From Fusibacter paucivorans (GTDB lineage Bacteria; Bacillota; Clostridia; Peptostreptococcales; Acidaminobacteraceae): 39,795 bases of DNA. Shown in pieces: positions 37,220 through 39,795 of the stretch. The first letter of the stretch is position 1, and each line of letters begins with the position of its first letter. Both the position numbers and the translations under genes were made by a program. The stretch spans positions 1-39,795 of the forward strand of contig NZ_JAHBCL010000036.1 of NCBI RefSeq assembly GCF_018390735.1, written 5' to 3'. Below the pieces are notes generated by a model. The model saw only the letters and a list, made by a program, of their open reading frames with translations. It was not told the origin of the DNA and made no database searches.

Positions 37220-37954
37220 TTACAAGCTATCATCCATACGCAAAGCGGCAATCAGTTTTGCCACAGCTTGCTGTGCATCGCCTTCAAGCATCTGCGCTTC
37301 GCGTCTTGGCGGCAAACTGACACCTTTAACAGTCATGTGCGTTTCATGCATATTCGCGGTATCCAATTCTTCTATAGGCCGTTTTTTAGCTGATAGAATT
37401 TGTCGCATACTCGGAAGATTCTTTTCAGAACTCGTTGCAGCCACGGAAATTAATGCAGGTGTATGAATTCTCAAAGTCTCATGCGCTTTATCGGTCAAAC
37501 GGTGTGCGATCAGGCAGTCTGGGTACTCCGGATCAACAGCCACATCTTCGACACCCGCAATAAGCGGCAGTCCAAGCAACGCTGCCGTTACCGGGACAAC
37601 GCCAGCAAATTCCTGTGCGTCTCCCATTAATACAACGTCATACGCACCGGATGCTTTAATAACCTCCGCCAATTGGGCACCCGTGACAGCATCGTCTTTA
37701 CTTGGCATAGTGCTGCTCGCACGCACGGCGCGATCAGCGCCTCTTGCCAACGCCCATGCGGTATCGCCATCACCAATGGTCACTGCTGTCAAACTGCCTT
37801 CTGTATCAGCTGCAATCTGTCGCGCGCATGCAATAGCCGCCGCTTCATCGTCTGATGGCTTTAACTGTGTATTAAACCATTTAAGAGAGCCATCATGAGA
37901 TATTGCCGCTTCACTTGAATCGCGCTCCCATTTATAACAAAACATTACTTTCAT
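37220..37954 (-). CDS. FixA-like electron transfer flavoprotein beta subunit (first, divergent pair)
   Basis: A 244-residue EtfB/FixA family protein that starts MKVMFCYKWERD, as in the E. coli FixA/YdiQ group. The start at 37954 is chosen because GGAAGGA lies 8 nt upstream. An ATG two codons earlier and a longer frame from 38002 are less well placed. The loop that in canonical EtfB carries the DG-T-Q nucleotide motif reads LMGDAQEFAGVVPVTAALLG, so ordinary AMP, FAD or NAD binding is doubtful. The family phrase NLPSMRQILSAKKRPIEELD is kept. It lies 57 nt after the nitroreductase gene and before the fixB-like gene. Confidence 0.9.
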   Translation of the reverse strand: MKVMFCYKWERDSSEAAISHDGSLKWFNTQLKPSDDEAAAIACARQIAADTEGSLTAVTIGDGDTAWALARGADRAVRASSTMPSKDDAVTGAQLAEVIKASGAYDVVLMGDAQEFAGVVPVTAALLGLPLIAGVEDVAVDPEYPDCLIAHRLTDKAHETLRIHTPALISVAATSSEKNLPSMRQILSAKKRPIEELDTANMHETHMTVKGVSLPPRREAQMLEGDAQQAVAKLIAALRMDDSL

Positions 37955-38011
37955 CTTCATAGTCCTTCCGCTTAAAGTTATCGACGTATCGCCATCTTGC
38001 ATAATTTGCCG

Positions 38012-38689
38012 TTAGAGATAGCTAACTGCATCTTTAATATCGCGTCGGTAACTGTCACTGACCGGCCCGGCATTTTTGCCAAAGCAGAGCACACCTTGTG
38101 GAATATACCGTTCGAGATCAATGCCAAATGCTTCATTTAAATCAGGATAAGGATGCCATGCATCCATAAAGCCCGTATCTAGGCCATGTGCTCTGGCTGC
38201 GATCATCAGCGACTGGCTCACGAGCCCAGCCTGAAACGTTACAGATATATCAAGTGCTGCACCTGTGCCGGATGAAAGTTCTTCATACCAGCCCGGAATG
38301 ATTGGAAAACACGTGTTGCTAAAGAATTCATAACTTTGCGGTGCCTCTGCCTTTAATGCCGCAACGACATCATCATAATCATCAATCCATTGGCGGTCGG
38401 CCAAAGGAATAATCGAAAACGACGCTTGCATCACGCGGTCTTTATCAATTGGCCACATGATGTCATCCAGTTTCTTCCGCGCTTCATCTGTATCAATGAC
38501 AAGAAATTTATATGGATTTGAGTCCACAGCTGATGGCGTTGCAACCATTGCCTCATTGATAATTTCTTCAATTTCTTCTCTTGATACCTTGTGTGTTGCG
38601 TCTAGGGTCCGTGCGCATCTGCGGCCGAGAAATACACTTTCATAATCACGATCAACAATCCCTTTTTTCGTCAAATCCTTTGCAAACAT
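38012..38689 (-). CDS. nitroreductase-family FMN oxidoreductase
   Basis: A 225-residue protein of the nitroreductase fold. It has the N-terminal R-R-C-R-like pattern GRRCARTLDATHKVSREEIE near 22-41, PSAVDSNPYKFLVI near 52, and the FMN-contact region near 165-200 (LMIAARAHGLDTGFMDAW). GGGAGG precedes the start. It is the first gene of the operon with fixABCX-like and etfBA genes. Enzymes of this fold use NAD(P)H and FMN to reduce nitro groups, quinones, enoates or flavins. The real substrate is unknown. Its place suggests it takes or gives electrons in the same chain. Confidence 0.9.
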   Translation of the reverse strand: MFAKDLTKKGIVDRDYESVFLGRRCARTLDATHKVSREEIEEIINEAMVATPSAVDSNPYKFLVIDTDEARKKLDDIMWPIDKDRVMQASFSIIPLADRQWIDDYDDVVAALKAEAPQSYEFFSNTCFPIIPGWYEELSSGTGAALDISVTFQAGLVSQSLMIAARAHGLDTGFMDAWHPYPDLNEAFGIDLERYIPQGVLCFGKNAGPVSDSYRRDIKDAVSYL

Positions 38690-38822
38690 TTTAAATTCCT
38701 CCCATCAATATCGTTATTAATTTAACATTAACTTTATTATAACGTCGGCTTTTCATGGCGTGCAACGAGCAGAAATTTTGATGCGTCTACCCGTGTATAA
38801 TTGAATGGGTTTGTTCTTTTTT

Positions 38823-38844
38823 GGACTATTTCCGAAAATTGTCC
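38823..38844. promoter_or_regulatory. 22-bp palindrome, candidate TetR-type operator
   Basis: GGACTATTTCCGAAAATTGTCC is symmetric at 18 of 22 positions (consensus GGACwATTTyCGrAAATwGTCC). It lies in the divergent gap next to a TetR-type gene, 134 bp upstream of the nitroreductase start. Length and symmetry suit a TetR-family dimer site. Confidence 0.6.
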
Positions 38845-38888
38845 AATTAGCACCAAATTTCATTCTTTTAAGGCAATAAGCGGCATTT

Positions 38889-38903
38889 AGATAAATTTTA
38901 TCT
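38889..38903. promoter_or_regulatory. 15-bp perfect palindrome
   Basis: AGATAAATTTTATCT is a 7+1+7 inverted repeat, 45 bp to the right of the larger palindrome. It may be a second protein site. In AT-rich DNA chance is also possible. Confidence 0.4.
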
Positions 38904-38968
38904 TCCACTTTATGATATCGCTTAACATATGGACCTATTTAAGATTGTTAAATTTATATCTTGAAGAA

Positions 38969-38997
38969 TTGACTTCGTTTGCCGCTGATGCTAGTAT
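38969..38997 (+). promoter_or_regulatory. predicted promoter of the TetR-type gene
   Basis: TTGACT (38969-38974), 17 bp, then TAGTAT (38992-38997) on the plus strand, giving a leader of about 55 nt before the regulator start at 39060. Confidence 0.6.
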
Positions 38998-39059
38998 AAA
39001 AATAGTAATCGCCGATAAGATAATTGCCTTAGATCATTAGAGAACAGGGGAGCAAGCAT

Positions 39060-39734
39060 ATGACTTATGAACATTTACTGTCGTTATCGAAAGATGAATT
39101 TATGCGTTCAAAAATTGTCCTGTCACTTAAACAGCTCCTGCTGGACAGTTCTCTTCGAAAATTGACGGTGACCAGTATTTGCGAGCATGCAGGAATCTCA
39201 CGTTCGTCTTTTTACAACTTGTTCACAGATGTTGACGATGCCCTTAACTGGGAATATGGACGGCTTATGGATATTGCCATTAAAAAGTATCCATTCTGTA
39301 CCAACTGGCGTTCAGACTTGGTGAAGCAATCAGCTGAGTTTATGACATATGAAATGCAAGATGGCGCATTTTATCAGCGAATTGCTAAAGATATGAATTT
39401 TGTAGACTACAGTTCACTCTTTTTGAGTACCCGCAGAAAGCGTTCGCAACTGTTTCACAATGCTTTAGAGCTTTGGCAGGGGGCACCTGCCGATGAACGC
39501 TGCAGCTTTGAAATTAAGTTCTATGTATGTGCCGAAAGCGATACCGTCGCAAAATGGATGGTAGATATGAAAGAATCCCCCGAAGACGTCGCAAGAAAAA
39601 TGGCGGCCTGTATTCCCGAGTATCTTGGAAAAGTAATGGATGCAAGTTTCGCCGCCTATTTGGAGAAACATATCTGTTTTAGCCCACGTGATTTGACTTT
39701 GCCTTGCTCTTTGTCTTTGTCAATGCCACGATGA
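39060..39734 (+). CDS. TetR/AcrR-family transcriptional regulator
   Basis: A 224-residue regulator with an N-terminal helix-turn-helix (about 15-60; LTVTSICEHAGISRSSFYNLF is the DNA-reading part) and an all-helical ligand-binding domain. A GGGGAG ribosome site precedes the ATG at 39060. It is divergent from the nitroreductase/fix/etf operon, separated by 370 bp with palindromes, so it probably controls that operon and perhaps itself. TetR proteins are mostly repressors, but some dihydroxyacetone-kinase-type relatives activate. The ligand is unknown. Confidence 0.88.
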   Translation: MTYEHLLSLSKDEFMRSKIVLSLKQLLLDSSLRKLTVTSICEHAGISRSSFYNLFTDVDDALNWEYGRLMDIAIKKYPFCTNWRSDLVKQSAEFMTYEMQDGAFYQRIAKDMNFVDYSSLFLSTRRKRSQLFHNALELWQGAPADERCSFEIKFYVCAESDTVAKWMVDMKESPEDVARKMAACIPEYLGKVMDASFAAYLEKHICFSPRDLTLPCSLSLSMPR

Positions 39735-39795
39735 AATAGATCACTTGTTTTGCCGTAGTCATTTGTTACAATACATGTAGCATATATGTATTGAG

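Larger units (their letters stand above)
38690..39059. other. divergent regulatory region between redox operon and tetR
   Basis: A 370-bp gene-free region. It holds two palindromes (38823-38844 and 38889-38903) and a plus-strand promoter for the regulator (38969-38997). No convincing promoter was found on the minus strand for the nitroreductase operon, which may need activation or lie under the palindromes. Confidence 0.65.

Overview
The window looks like chromosomal DNA of an anaerobic, moderately low-GC Bacillota (Clostridia-like) bacterium. The reasons are strong GGAGG-type ribosome sites, AT-rich intergenic DNA with U-tailed terminators, a B12-dependent methylmalonyl-CoA mutase, ETF/FixCX redox genes and a giant repetitive surface protein. 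No rRNA, tRNA, CRISPR array or complete mobile element was seen.

Left part (1-24244, all on the minus strand). A giant secreted repeat protein runs off the left edge, with more than 3,200 codons visible. It has an N-terminal signal or anchor segment, a Pro/Ala/Asp/Glu linker built of 36-bp repeats, mixed beta-sandwich domains including one Calx-beta-like domain, and nearly identical 594-bp Ig-like tandem repeats. Upstream of it on the same strand lie a two-component system (7TM-type sensor kinase and OmpR-type regulator), a flotillin-like SPFH protein and threonine synthase, whose 3' UTR carries two copies of a 68-bp hairpin element. Next comes a cluster of six genes without a recognised function: a small membrane protein, a coiled-coil double zinc-ribbon protein, a membrane zinc-ribbon protein, a 1353-residue membrane-anchored VWA protein, a secreted Ig-like protein with a C-terminal membrane anchor, and another membrane zinc-ribbon protein.

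Middle (24245-30700, plus strand). A promoter and a cobalamin riboswitch precede mutA-mutB-meaB, whose genes overlap, and a strong terminator follows. Between the riboswitch and mutA lie about 280 nt that hold a short ORF with a near-perfect ribosome site and a fragment resembling the C-terminus of an IS5-type transposase. mutAB-meaB would interconvert succinyl-CoA and methylmalonyl-CoA, with MeaB as the GTPase that loads and protects the cobalamin cofactor.

Right part (30803-39795). A minus-strand M20-type amidohydrolase has a promoter and then a terminator in its leader. Two tiny membrane proteins sit on the plus strand. A seven-gene minus-strand redox operon follows: nitroreductase, fixA-like, fixB-like, fixC, fixX, then a second and more canonical etfB-etfA pair. 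A divergent TetR-type regulator follows, and the intergenic DNA contains palindromes suited to be its operator. The redox operon would pass electrons between a flavoprotein dehydrogenase, two ETFs, a FixCX quinone- or ferredoxin-type module and a nitroreductase-fold enzyme. The first ETF pair has lost a residue normally placed at the flavin.
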